64,000 nucleotides of DNA from Banduia mediterranea (GCF_031846245.1 NZ_JAVRIC010000001.1:124001-188000); one strand, 5' to 3'. Positions 42,140 to 50,946 are shown, counted from the first letter of the stretch. Numbers and translations are program-made. The notes: generated from the sequence alone by a model not told the origin.

Positions 42140-42535
42140 ATGGACTTACAGCCGCTTGTGCATCAGCTTAGGCAGTCGCTGGACGGACTGCTCGCCGTCT
42201 ACCTGTTCGGCAGCCATGCGCGCGACGAGGCGCGGCCGGACAGCGATCTCGACATGGCGATATACGCCGGGCGGCGCCTTGATCCTGAGCAGCTATGGAT
42301 GCTGTCCGGCAGCTTGGCCGCTGCCGCGAACTGCGACGTGGACCTGGTTGATCTGGTCGCGGCATCCACGGTCATGCAATACCAGATCATCACGCGTGGG
42401 CGGCGCCTGTGGGCGCTCGACTCTCAGGCGTCAAACTACGAAAGTTTCATACTCAGCGAGAAAATCGAACTCGATGCTGCGCGCGCGGGCCTGATCGCTG
42501 ACATTCGTGAGCGGGGATACGTGCATGGTCGATGA
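42140..42535 (+). CDS. mntA: MntA-type nucleotidyltransferase antitoxin
   Basis: 131 residues from ATG 42140. The minimal nucleotidyltransferase signature GS-X10-DXD is complete: LFGSHARDEARPDSDLDMAI. A second Asp lies in NCDVDLVDLVAAS. In characterised HepT/MntA pairs this enzyme adds AMP to a tyrosine of the HEPN toxin and so silences it. The gene overlaps the HEPN gene by 11 bases in the usual order. Confidence 0.88.
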   Translation: MDLQPLVHQLRQSLDGLLAVYLFGSHARDEARPDSDLDMAIYAGRRLDPEQLWMLSGSLAAAANCDVDLVDLVAASTVMQYQIITRGRRLWALDSQASNYESFILSEKIELDAARAGLIADIRERGYVHGR

Positions 42536-42950
42536 TGTGCTGCTGAACAAGGCCGCGAGCATCGAACGCTGCGTTGCCAGGGCGCGTGAGGAATACGAAC
42601 ACGACCCTGCGGCGTTCCCCGCCGATTCGACTCGCCAGGATGCCGCCATCCTCAATATTCAGCGTGCCTGCGAGGTGGCGTTGGACATGGGCCAGCACCT
42701 CATTCGGCGCGAGGCGATGGGTTTGCCGCAAAGTGCACGGGACGTATTTTCGATACTCGCCGATCACGGATGGATCGACGCGCAGCTGGCCGAGTCACTG
42801 AAGCGCATGGTCGGATTCCGCAATATCGCGGTGCATGCGTATCAGCAGTTGCAGATACCGATCGTGATCGCAGTGATCACTCGGCATCTGGATGAATTTC
42901 TGCAATACACCGGCCGGCTCTTGCGAAAGGACGCGGGCACCTCTCCCTGA
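42525..42950 (+). CDS. hepT: HepT-type HEPN toxin (DUF86)
   Basis: 141 residues. The ATG at 42525 lies inside the end of mntA. The HEPN RNase motif RX4HXY is intact as FRNIAVHAYQQLQ near residue 105, with the tyrosine that MntA would modify. Supporting helices (MVDDVLLNKAASIERCVARA, AILNIQRACEVALDMGQHLI) match DUF86. The pair is a type VII toxin-antitoxin candidate inserted after gltA. The convergent GNAT gene ends 13 bases downstream. Confidence 0.88.
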   Translation: MVDDVLLNKAASIERCVARAREEYEHDPAAFPADSTRQDAAILNIQRACEVALDMGQHLIRREAMGLPQSARDVFSILADHGWIDAQLAESLKRMVGFRNIAVHAYQQLQIPIVIAVITRHLDEFLQYTGRLLRKDAGTSP

Positions 42951-42963
42951 AGCGGACCGTGGT

Positions 42964-43431
42964 TCAGAATGTACGCCGCAGCCGCAGGCCGGTTTCGCCG
43001 TCTTCGTAGTAGTCCGGCAGGCAGGCGTGCAGGTGATAGCCGAGCCGTTCGTAGAGCGCGCGTGCCGCCTGGTTGTCGGCGCGCACTTCCAGCGACATCG
43101 TGCGGCAACCGCGCTTGCGCGCTTCCGTCTGGGCCGCGTGGACCAGGCGGATGCCCAGGCCGTGACCGCGCGCCTCGGGATGCACCACCAGCGAATAGAT
43201 GCGCGCGATCGTGGAGCCGCGGCGCGTGGTCATCACCAGGGCGCCACAGGTCCAGCGTTGGCGCAGCGCCACCCAGGCGGCGGCGCTGGGCACGCCGAGC
43301 AGACGCCGGATCGCGCGGTCCGACATGCGGTCGCCGGGGAACAGCTGTTCGAGCGCGATGATCGCCTCGGCGTCTTCGCGCCGGGCGCGACGCACGCGGA
43401 CCTCCGGCTGTGACGCCATTTCAGCGCGCAC
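42964..43431 (-). CDS. GNAT N-acetyltransferase (RimI-like), third gene of the RimK/C39 operon
   Basis: 155 residues. A GNAT fold with the acetyl-CoA loop HPEARGHGLGIRLVHAAQTE near 90 and C-terminal NQAARALYERLGYHLHACLP. The N-terminus (VRVRRARREDAEAIIALEQL) is RimI-like. It overlaps the RimK-like gene by 11 bases, so it is translated with it. In other gammaproteobacteria I know of proteins annotated as GNAT fused to a C39-like peptidase, which fits these genes forming one functional set. The acetyl acceptor is unknown. Confidence 0.85.
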   Translation of the reverse strand: MRAEMASQPEVRVRRARREDAEAIIALEQLFPGDRMSDRAIRRLLGVPSAAAWVALRQRWTCGALVMTTRRGSTIARIYSLVVHPEARGHGLGIRLVHAAQTEARKRGCRTMSLEVRADNQAARALYERLGYHLHACLPDYYEDGETGLRLRRTF

Positions 43432-44893
43432 CTTCGCGAACGCGCGACTCCAGGCGGCGCAGGAAGAACTCCATCACCTTGCGGTACAGCGCCTCCTTGA
43501 GCACCAGGTCTTCCACGCCGAAGTCGAGGTTCGGGTTGTCGTTGACCTCGATCACCTTGACGCGCTTGCCGAACTGCTTGAGGTCCACGCCGTACAGTCC
43601 GCTGCCGATCGCGCGTGCGGCCTGCACGGCCACGTTGAGCACCGGCTTCGGCACGTCCGCGATATCCAGGGTTTCATGCTCACCCTCGGACTTGCTGCCC
43701 TTGCTGTCGCGCTTGACGATCTGCCAGTGTTTGGGCGCCATGTAGTAACGGCAGGCGTACAGCGGCTCGCCGTCGAGCACGCCGATCCGCCAGTCGTATT
43801 CGGTGGGTTCGAAGGCCTGGGCCACGATCAGGTCCGAGCGTTCCAGCATGTCCGCGGCCTTGCGGCGGAACTCCGCCGCGTCGTCGACCTTGATCACGCC
43901 CTTGGAGAAGGCCGAGTCCGGTTGTTTGAGCACACACGGAAAGCCGAGTTCGGCCGCGGCCTGCTTGAGGTTGCGCGGGTGGATCAGCACGGTTTTCGGC
44001 GTGGGGATGCGGTGGCGGTCCATCAGCTGCGCGAGAAACACCTTGTTCGAACAGCGCAGGATCGACAAGGGATCGTCGACCACCACCAGGCCCTCGCGCG
44101 CGGCGCGGCGCGAGAAGCGGTAGGTGTGATGATTGACGGCGGTGGTCTCGCGTATGAACAGGGCGTCGAATTCGGCGACGTGGCCGTAGTCGCCCTTGTC
44201 GAGGATCTCCACGTCGAAGCCGAGGTCTTCGGCGGCCTTTTCGAACAGCTTGATCGCGCGCGGGTTCGATGGCGGTTCCTTCTCGTCCTCGTTGACCAGA
44301 AACGCCATGTCATAGCGATACGAATCGCGCGTGGTGCGGCGCGGCGAGCGCTTGCGCAGGAAGTAGTCGAGCGCCGACTCCAGCATGAATTCGTGATGCG
44401 TCTCCGGAATCTCGCCGAGCGCAATCGGGCCCAGGGCGTCGACGCGCCATTCGTCGCCCCGCCACGAGAACTTGGCCTGCAACAGCGGTGCCGGAAACAG
44501 GTTGAACAGCGCCGCGGCCAGACGTTCATGCCGCTTGGCCAGACTGCGCCCGAAATACACGTTGAGCACATAGCGCTCGCCACCGATGCGCGACAGGCTC
44601 TTTTCGATCAGCTCATCGACTTCGTCGGCGACCACGCGTGGACTTTCGGCGAGCTTGAGATCCTGGATCGTGGTGATGTCCGGCAAGGGCCGATGGTCGC
44701 GCGCGCCGGCCAGCAGCGACACGTAGTAGCCGGTGGATTGATAGCTGAACGAGCGGCACAGGTTGTAGATGCGCGTGCGCCGGCTGCGCGTGAATTCGTC
44801 CTGCGTCAGGTAGTCCCAGGCCGTGACCACGTCCACGCCGGGAATCTCCACGGGCCAGTCCGACAGTTGGTCGACAATGACAATGCCGCTCAC
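43421..44893 (-). CDS. RimK-family ATP-grasp ligase with RLAN-type N-terminal domain
   Basis: 490 residues, much longer than E. coli RimK (300). Residues 1-160 fit the RLAN (RimK-like ATP-grasp N-terminal) domain: MSGIVIVDQLSDWPVEIPGV, RIYNLCRSFSYQSTGYYVSL. The ATP-grasp domain fills about 265-480: LRCSNKVFLAQLMDRHRIPT, FPCVLKQPDSAFSKGVIKVD, and the metal-binding VIEVNDNPNLDFGVEDLV. RimK-type enzymes add amino acids to a carboxyl group; here neither acceptor nor added residue is known. It overlaps the C39 peptidase gene by 4 bases and the GNAT gene by 11. Confidence 0.88.
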   Translation of the reverse strand: MSGIVIVDQLSDWPVEIPGVDVVTAWDYLTQDEFTRSRRTRIYNLCRSFSYQSTGYYVSLLAGARDHRPLPDITTIQDLKLAESPRVVADEVDELIEKSLSRIGGERYVLNVYFGRSLAKRHERLAAALFNLFPAPLLQAKFSWRGDEWRVDALGPIALGEIPETHHEFMLESALDYFLRKRSPRRTTRDSYRYDMAFLVNEDEKEPPSNPRAIKLFEKAAEDLGFDVEILDKGDYGHVAEFDALFIRETTAVNHHTYRFSRRAAREGLVVVDDPLSILRCSNKVFLAQLMDRHRIPTPKTVLIHPRNLKQAAAELGFPCVLKQPDSAFSKGVIKVDDAAEFRRKAADMLERSDLIVAQAFEPTEYDWRIGVLDGEPLYACRYYMAPKHWQIVKRDSKGSKSEGEHETLDIADVPKPVLNVAVQAARAIGSGLYGVDLKQFGKRVKVIEVNDNPNLDFGVEDLVLKEALYRKVMEFFLRRLESRVREGAR

Positions 44894-45612
44894 GCTCCAA
44901 TGCTCCTTTTGCAGGGTTCGATGACCAGCAGATTGCAGTCGAAGGACACCACGCCCAGCAGTACCGAGGCGATCAGCCGCTCGATCTTCACGGGATAGGA
45001 TCGCGCTTCGCTGTAGGGATTGCCTTCGTAGGGGTCGGCCACCCAGACCTCGCGTTTGGCACGGTCGTAGCCAGACAGCACCACGAAGTGTCCGGCCGGC
45101 TCGCCGTTGAGATCGTCTTCGGTGGTGTCGTCGAGTTCGCGCGGAGTGCGGTACAGCCAGGTCGAGGACAGGCCGGTCATCACCGGGATTCCGCGCGATA
45201 GATAATGGCGCAACAGTTTGCCGGTCAGGTCCGCGATCTTGAGCTCACCGCCCATTTCGAGGAAATCGATGTAGCCCTTGGTGGCGATCGCGATCTTGGG
45301 GTGGCGTGCCTCCTTGATCGCCCACTGGTGGCGCAGCTTGTCGATGATCGCCGACTTGGACAGCTCGAACCAGGTCGGGTCGAACAGGGATAGATTGTGC
45401 ATGTAGATCGTTGCGCGATAGCCGCGGCGCAGCGCGTGGTCAGCCAGAAAGGCGTCGAGCGTGCCGCCTTCGCGCAGCGCGCGGGTTTCCGCGATCACCT
45501 CGTCCAGGCTGATATCGTCACCGTAGTAACGATAAACCGCGTGCAGACAGGTCGGCCCGCAAGTGGTTTCGGTCGGTTGAGCCGGGATGGCGAACGAAAT
45601 CCGCGTAGTCAT
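44890..45612 (-). CDS. C39-like cysteine peptidase (DUF3335 type), first gene of the RimK operon
   Basis: 240 residues with no signal peptide or ABC module. The papain-like site is visible: Cys18 in AQPTETTCGPTCLHAVYRYY, His in GEPAGHFVVLSGYDRAKREV and Asp in VWVADPYEGNPYSEARSY. C39 enzymes in peptide exporters cut leader peptides after a double glycine, but this stand-alone cytoplasmic form has no known substrate. It leads a three-gene overlapping operon with the RimK-like ligase and the GNAT. No precursor-peptide gene is evident between 45613 and 45819. Confidence 0.85.
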   Translation of the reverse strand: MTTRISFAIPAQPTETTCGPTCLHAVYRYYGDDISLDEVIAETRALREGGTLDAFLADHALRRGYRATIYMHNLSLFDPTWFELSKSAIIDKLRHQWAIKEARHPKIAIATKGYIDFLEMGGELKIADLTGKLLRHYLSRGIPVMTGLSSTWLYRTPRELDDTTEDDLNGEPAGHFVVLSGYDRAKREVWVADPYEGNPYSEARSYPVKIERLIASVLLGVVSFDCNLLVIEPCKRSIGA

Positions 45613-45819
45613 TGTTATGAGTGTCCAGGTCCGTCGGCTGCACTGAACCGACGTGAATTTTCGCCTCGCGCACGGACGGATGCGCAGTGTGCTGATTGCG
45701 TCGTGGCGCGTCCAGATGATTCGTGCGGTGGCGTCGCCGTTCGAGACAGCGCTCCGGTCAGCCGTGCATCATGCGGCAAAGTGAGGGGGCTTGGTTTGAA
45801 AATCGGTTCGGGGGAAACG

Positions 45820-46854
45820 ATGTCGAGAAACCTGGTGAACAGCAGTCGCGTACAAAACAGGTATCCGGAATGCTCGCTCCTTTCGGGGCTGGCGCTCCTC
45901 GTCGGTATCGGCGGTCTGCACGCGGCAAATTCCACGGCTGGCAGCACCGCGGTTCTGGATCGCGCGCAGCTGCGGCCGCCCGCGCATATCGTGCATGACG
46001 GCCAGACCCGCAGCTTGAGCGCCAATGCCAGCCTCAGCGCCGGAGACCGCGTCAATACCGGCGACAATGGCCGCGCCGCCTTCGTCTTCCCTGGCGGCGG
46101 TTACCTTTCGCTGGGTGCGGACGCGAGCCTGCGCGTGCATTCGGTGGATGCGCAGCCGGGCAGCAAGACCGTGGTGCGCCTGGTGCTCGATCGCGGCGTG
46201 CTGCGCGTCGACCCGCGCAATGGCGAAGACCTGCGTCTCAACGCCGGAGAACTGCGCGTGCGCGTCTACGGCGCCGATGTCTGGATCGGCGTGGAAACGG
46301 CCGGCGACACGGTCTGTCTGCTGCGTGGTGCCGTCGAGTTCCAGTACGTCGCCGGCGGCGGCGACCGCATCGACCGCCCCGGCGAATGCGTATTCATGCG
46401 TTCCGGTTCGGCGGCGCTGCGGTACACGCCGACCCAGCAGATTCTCGCCAGCAAGCTCAACAAGGCCGATCTGGGCTCGGCCAGCCTGTCGGTGTCGCTG
46501 CCGGCGCCCGCAGCAGCTCAGACCCCGGTGGCTGCGCGTCCTGCTCCCGTTGTCCGGGCGCCGCCGACCCCGGCTTCGACGGCACCGTCCGCGTCGCCGC
46601 CTTCCGGCTCACTCGCCACGCATGGCTGGACCGTGGTCGTGCTGTCGCTGACAGACGCGGAATCGGCCGAACTCGAAGCCGAAGATTTCCGCGATCGCGG
46701 CTTCGACGCTCACACCTTTGCCCAGCCGGTGGACGGTCGCGTGCTGCACCGCATCGGTATCGGACGCTTCGCCACGCGCGAGGAAGCGCGCCAGTTCGCC
46801 GCCAACGTCAAGGCACGGCTGCACATCGATCAGGCATGGGTCGCGCAGTACTGA
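45820..46854 (+). CDS. FecR-domain protein with C-terminal SPOR domain
   Basis: 344 residues. The ATG at 45820 has GGGGG 5 bases upstream. An N-terminal hydrophobic segment (LLSGLALLVGIGGLHAA) acts as signal or anchor. A FecR domain follows (about 65-195; LSAGDRVNTGDNGRAAFVFP, VRLVLDRGVLRVDPRNGEDL, VRVYGADVWIGVETAGDTVC). A proline/alanine linker leads to a C-terminal SPOR domain (about 265-344; GWTVVVLSLTDAESAELEAE, IGRFATREEARQFAANVKAR). SPOR domains bind denuded peptidoglycan. Without a cognate sigma factor this FecR domain is probably structural rather than regulatory. The next gene starts inside its last codons. Confidence 0.8.
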   Translation: MSRNLVNSSRVQNRYPECSLLSGLALLVGIGGLHAANSTAGSTAVLDRAQLRPPAHIVHDGQTRSLSANASLSAGDRVNTGDNGRAAFVFPGGGYLSLGADASLRVHSVDAQPGSKTVVRLVLDRGVLRVDPRNGEDLRLNAGELRVRVYGADVWIGVETAGDTVCLLRGAVEFQYVAGGGDRIDRPGECVFMRSGSAALRYTPTQQILASKLNKADLGSASLSVSLPAPAAAQTPVAARPAPVVRAPPTPASTAPSASPPSGSLATHGWTVVVLSLTDAESAELEAEDFRDRGFDAHTFAQPVDGRVLHRIGIGRFATREEARQFAANVKARLHIDQAWVAQY

Positions 46855-47948
46855 TCAGTCTGTTGCTGGTGCTCCCCCTGCTGGGCTGCGGCTCACGCGA
46901 GGCGGCACCGACCGGCCCCGATCCGCAGCGGGTGGAGCGGCTCGCGCGCGGTGTCAATCTCGCGCATGCCTTCACCGCCTCCAGCGACGGACCGCCAGTG
47001 TGGAATGTCGGCGCGCAGGACTACGCACTGATTCGCGGACTCGGTCTGCGCCATGTCCGCACCCTGATCGAACTGGGCCTGATCATCGACCCCGGCAGCG
47101 AGGATGGCCTGAACGCCGCCGCGGTCATCGAGCTGCACCGTGTGATCAAGGAAGCCAACCGCGCCGGCCTGATGTTCGTCCTGGCGTTGCAACTCGACGA
47201 TGCCTCCAAGCAACGGCTTGCCGTAGACTCGACCGCACGGCAAAGACTCGTGACGCTGTGGCAGGTTCTGGCCAAGGCGCTGGCCGCGATTCCGCCGGAC
47301 GACCTGCTGTTCGAGTTGCTCAACGAACCGACTGTCGAGGATGCGATCATCGTCCAGTCACTGATGGCGCAGTTGGTAGCGGCGGTGCGCGAAGTGGCGC
47401 CGCGGCACACCCTGGTCGTGACCGGCCCGCATTTCTCGGATGCGCAGAACCTGCTGCAATTGCAGCCCCTGGCCGACCCGAATCTGGTCTACAGCTTCCA
47501 CTTTTACGAGCCGCACAATTTCACTCATCAGGGCGCAAACTGGGGCTGGTCGATGTGGCGGCAGCTGCACAATCTGCCCTATCCATCCTCGCCGGAAGCC
47601 GTGGCGCCGGTGCTGGACACATTGACAGCCGATGCCAGGCCGCACGCCGAGTGGTACGGGCAGGAGCGCTGGAACCGGGACAGGCTCGCCGCCCCGATCA
47701 TGCAGGTCGCGGAGTGGGGGCGTCGCCACAAGCTGCAAATCTGGTGCAGCGAATTCGGTGTGTATCGCTATTACGTCAATGAACGGTATCGCAGCGCCTG
47801 GCTGCGCGATGTGCGTGAGCTGCTGGAATCCGGCGGTATCGCCTGGACGCACTGGGACTATGCCAACGGGTTTGGCCTGGCGAGCGGCGAACCCGGCGAA
47901 CGCAAGGCCGATGTTGCGACCGTGCAGGCATTGGGGCTGATGCCTTGA
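46836..47948 (+). CDS. GH5-type glycoside hydrolase lipoprotein
   Basis: 370 residues. The ATG at 46836 overlaps the FecR-SPOR gene by 19 bases and gives a lipobox signal (MGRAVLISLLLVLPLLGCGS). The catalytic barrel shows GH5 features: ERLARGVNLAHAFTAS, LRHVRTLIELGLIIDPGSED, the acid/base Glu in LLFELLNEPTVEDAI and the nucleophile Glu in IWCSEFGVYRYY, with THWDYANGFGLAS after it. GH5 enzymes cut beta-glucans, mannans and related polymers; as a lipoprotein it probably acts at the envelope. A role in processing the operon's own polysaccharide is inference. Confidence 0.85.
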   Translation: MGRAVLISLLLVLPLLGCGSREAAPTGPDPQRVERLARGVNLAHAFTASSDGPPVWNVGAQDYALIRGLGLRHVRTLIELGLIIDPGSEDGLNAAAVIELHRVIKEANRAGLMFVLALQLDDASKQRLAVDSTARQRLVTLWQVLAKALAAIPPDDLLFELLNEPTVEDAIIVQSLMAQLVAAVREVAPRHTLVVTGPHFSDAQNLLQLQPLADPNLVYSFHFYEPHNFTHQGANWGWSMWRQLHNLPYPSSPEAVAPVLDTLTADARPHAEWYGQERWNRDRLAAPIMQVAEWGRRHKLQIWCSEFGVYRYYVNERYRSAWLRDVRELLESGGIAWTHWDYANGFGLASGEPGERKADVATVQALGLMP

Positions 47949-49180
47949 CGCCGATGGCGCCCGAACTGGTCGGCTATGCCACGGCCGTCGGTGTCGGCGC
48001 GATGATCGGTATCGAACGCGAACGTCGCAAGGGCCAGGGTGCTCATCGTGCTTTCGCGGGCCTGCGCACCTTCACCCTGTCCTGTCTGCTCGGCGCCATC
48101 GCCGGCGCGTCCGGCAGCATCCATTTGCTGCTGGTTCTGGTGATGATCGGCGCACTGGCGGTCATCGCCTACCAGCGTGACGCCGGGGACGATCCGGGGA
48201 TCACCACCGAAATTGCGCTGCTGCTGACCGTCATGCTCGGCGCGATGGCCATGAAAAACGCGCCGCTGGCCGCGGCCCTGGGTGTCGTCGTCACCGGATT
48301 GCTGCTGGCGCGGACGCAACTGCATCGCTGGGCCAGCGAGGTCCTGAGCGAGCAGGAGCTGCGCGACGGGCTGGTGCTGGCGGTCTGTGCGCTGGTGTTG
48401 CTGCCGCTGATGCCGGATCGCACGGTGGGCCCGTTTTCGGTGCTCAATCCACGCGCCCTGTGGCAATTGCTGGTGCTGGTGCTGAGCCTCAACGCCTGCG
48501 GCTATGTCGCGGTGCGGACCTTGGGGCCGCGGCTTGGGCTGGCCTTTGCAGGGCTTGCCTCGGGTTTCGTGTCCAGTGCGGCCACGATCGCAGCGATGGG
48601 GGCGCGCGCGGCCTCCACACCGGGTTTGCGCCACGGCGCGGTCGCCGGTGCCACCTTGTCGTCTCTGGCGACCGTGGCGCAGTTGGCGATGGTGGTCGGC
48701 GCGACCGATCTGGAGACGCTGATGGCCCTGCTGCCCTCGCTGTTCGCCGCCGGCGCCGTGGCCTTGGTCTACGGTGCCTGTTTCGCGTGGCGCGGATGGC
48801 GCCGTACCGATGCCGATGCACTGCCGGCGGGCCGCGCCTTCCGCCTGCGCGACGCGCTGAGCTTCGTCGCCCTGGTCGCCGGTGTCCTGCTGGTGTCGGC
48901 AGCGGCCACCACATGGCTCGGCCGGTCCGGCACCGCGATCGCAGCCGCCGTCGCCGGTTTCGCCGATGCCCATTCCCCGGCCATCGCGGCTGCCGCCCTG
49001 GTCGCCGCCGGCAAACTGCACGCCAACGCGGCCGTGGTGCCGGTGCTGCTGGCCTTCAGCACCAATGCCGTGACCAAGCTCGTACTTGCCCGCAGCGCTG
49101 GCGATGCAGCGTTCGCGCGTGCGGTCAGTCCCGGCATTGTGCTGATGACCGCGGCGGCCTGGCTCGCGGCCTGGCTGTGA
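47945..49180 (+). CDS. MgtC/SapB-DUF4010 membrane protein
   Basis: 411 residues from a TTG at 47945 (ATG at 47954 is an alternative). The N-terminal MgtC/SapB-like part has the signature GVGAMIGIERERRKGQ, and the rest is the DUF4010 membrane domain (LASGFVSSAATIAAMGARAA, AAALVAAGKLHANAAVVPVL). About twelve hydrophobic segments in all. The function of this combination is not established. It overlaps the GH5 stop by 4 bases and the glycosyltransferase start by 4. Confidence 0.85.
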   Translation: MTPMAPELVGYATAVGVGAMIGIERERRKGQGAHRAFAGLRTFTLSCLLGAIAGASGSIHLLLVLVMIGALAVIAYQRDAGDDPGITTEIALLLTVMLGAMAMKNAPLAAALGVVVTGLLLARTQLHRWASEVLSEQELRDGLVLAVCALVLLPLMPDRTVGPFSVLNPRALWQLLVLVLSLNACGYVAVRTLGPRLGLAFAGLASGFVSSAATIAAMGARAASTPGLRHGAVAGATLSSLATVAQLAMVVGATDLETLMALLPSLFAAGAVALVYGACFAWRGWRRTDADALPAGRAFRLRDALSFVALVAGVLLVSAAATTWLGRSGTAIAAAVAGFADAHSPAIAAAALVAAGKLHANAAVVPVLLAFSTNAVTKLVLARSAGDAAFARAVSPGIVLMTAAAWLAAWL

Positions 49181-50055
49181 CGCCGCAGCTCAGCGTCGTG
49201 GTGCCGACGCTCGACGAGGCCACGGCCGCGCCGGTGTTGATCCGGGCGCTGCACGCGCAACAGGGCATCGAGCTGGAGGTCATCATTGTGGATGCCAGCC
49301 CCGACGAGACCACCGCCCGCGCCTGTCGCGGCCTGGGGGCTCGGGTTCTGCGCAGGTCGCGCGGTCGCGGCCGGCAGATGAATGCCGGCGCCGCAGCCAG
49401 CCACGCGGACAGCCTGTTGTTTCTGCATGCCGATTCGCGACCGACACATCCGCGTCAATTGCGGCGGGCGCTCGACTGCCTGAATGCCGGAATCGCGGCG
49501 GTCGGCGACACGCGCACCGCGGGACACTTTCCGCTGCGTTTCCTGCGCAACCGGTCCGGGCACGGACGACTGTTCCGCTTCATCGAGGCCAAGAGCGCCA
49601 GCAACCGGCCGGGCACCGTCAATGGCGATCAGGGCCTGCTGATCCGGCGCGACTATTTCGAGGCGCTCGGCGGTTTCGACACGCATCTGCCGTACCTGGA
49701 GGATCAGCGCATCGCTGCCCACATCTTCGCGCAGGGCCGATGGCTGCTGTTGCCGGATGCGCTCGAAACCTCGGCAAGGCGATTCGAGGCCGGCGGTCAT
49801 TATCGAGTCTACGCACTGATGGCGCTGATTCAGGTCATGAACGAGGCCGGGGTCGATGGCTTCTTCGAGCGGGCGGCCGGCCTGTATGCCGCGCAGAGCG
49901 AACTGCAGCGCATTGAGTTACGGTCTTACCTGAGAGCGGCGGCCGAGGCGATTGCCTTCCATCCACGGCGGCTCGAGCTGACGCGCCGGATCGCCAGGAA
50001 CCTGGGTGGCAATGCCTGGCAGATCAACTTGCTGATGTCGGTGCTGCGCCCATGA
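49177..50055 (+). CDS. Family 2 glycosyltransferase (TIGR04283-like)
   Basis: 292 residues from a GTG at 49177 inside the end of the previous gene. The GT-A start LSVVVPTLDEATAAPVLIRA, a nucleotide-sugar region VIIVDASPDETTARACRGLG and SLLFLHADSRPTHPRQLR (DXD-like HAD) are present. RGRGRQMNAGAAAS and TVNGDQGLLIRRDYFEALGG match the subgroup often annotated as TIGR04283. The C-terminal helical region has no membrane segment. Donor and acceptor are unknown. It closes a four-gene overlapping operon. Confidence 0.82.
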   Translation: MTPQLSVVVPTLDEATAAPVLIRALHAQQGIELEVIIVDASPDETTARACRGLGARVLRRSRGRGRQMNAGAAASHADSLLFLHADSRPTHPRQLRRALDCLNAGIAAVGDTRTAGHFPLRFLRNRSGHGRLFRFIEAKSASNRPGTVNGDQGLLIRRDYFEALGGFDTHLPYLEDQRIAAHIFAQGRWLLLPDALETSARRFEAGGHYRVYALMALIQVMNEAGVDGFFERAAGLYAAQSELQRIELRSYLRAAAEAIAFHPRRLELTRRIARNLGGNAWQINLLMSVLRP

Positions 50056-50359
50056 GACGGACAAACCTTCTTCGGAAATCGCTCCGATATTCTGAGGCTC
50101 GCGCAGCGGCCCCGGAATCCCGGCGAGCACCGGGTTTCGCAGGGGCTACCGATCAGGCCTGCGGCCGGGTCCGAATTTGCCAGACCCTGAGGACCATGCC
50201 AGCAAGGAGCCCCAAAATGAATTTTGCACCCGATATGGCCACTTTCTTCCCACGGTAGTGCACCATCCGTTCTGTAATTTGGTCTGAGTCGGAAAGGCGA
50301 CCGACACCGCTGCCTGACAAGCCTGGCTTGTCGTCGATCTTTGGTCGGTCGGAGGCTGG

Positions 50360-50520
50360 TCAGCCGGGCGCTGGCTTGAGGTGGGCCAGGCCCTTCCAGC
50401 TACACCGTCCCAGGCCGTAGCGCGCTTCAGGCAGGAGATGCCCGCCTCGATGTCGGCGCGGAAATGGCGCAGCTTGCGATACACCCAGGGACTCGGTGCT
50501 CGGCCTAGCGTTCGAATATA
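50360..50520 (-). pseudogene. Transposase C-terminal remnant (frameshifted)
   Basis: The minus strand reads YRKLRHFRADIEAGISCLKR from about 50484 and then, after a frameshift, YGLGRCSWKGLAHLKPAPG to a stop at 50360. The pattern FRA-IEAGIS-LKR-FGL-RC-WKGLAHFK is typical of a DDE transposase C-terminus; I cannot fix the IS family. The remainder of the 690-base gap 50056-50745 holds a 37-codon frame (50153-50266, minus) of doubtful reality. An A+T-rich stretch (50560-50680) probably carries the thiS promoter. No TPP riboswitch is visible. Confidence 0.55.
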
Positions 50521-50745
50521 CTGGTCTGGACCTTGCGTTCAATGCGCATCAGTCACCCCGTTTTTGTCGGAAAATCAATGTTTTAACGACTCTAGATTTT
50601 ACCAGCTTAACGGGGATTTTTATCGCCGTTTGTCGAAAACCGTCAGCCATATCAAAATGTTAGCGTTTCTGGACGGAAACTGACTAGCCGAGCCGTCGGC
50701 CTGCGGTAAGATGTCGGGCTCAGTTTGACGAGCCTGAGCAATCCC

Positions 50746-50946
50746 TTGGATATCACTGTCAATGGCCGTCCGCAGGTGCTGCCGGACGGCAGTTCAGTCC
50801 TCGACCTGATCCGCGCCCTGAAGCTCGAAGGTCGGCGGCTGGCGATCGAGCGCAATGGCGAGATCGTGCCGCGTTCGACCTTTGCCGAATCCCGCCTGAA
50901 TCCGGCGGATCGGCTGGAAATCGTTCACGCAATCGGAGGCGGATGA
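50746..50946 (+). CDS. thiS: Sulfur carrier protein ThiS
   Basis: 66 residues from a TTG at 50746 ([20 protein letters not shown]), the normal ThiS length; an upstream TTG at 50725 would add seven residues. The ubiquitin-like fold ends in the required Gly-Gly ([10 protein letters not shown]), to which ThiF attaches sulfur. The stop overlaps the thiG start. thiF is not in the window. Confidence 0.9.
   Translation: MDITVNGRPQVLPDGSSVLDLIRALKLEGRRLAIERNGEIVPRSTFAESRLNPADRLEIVHAIGGG

Noticed and set aside
50520-50745. TPP riboswitch upstream of thiS-thiG
   Set aside because: None of the conserved thi-box segments (CTGAGA, ACCTGATCTGG-like) is present.
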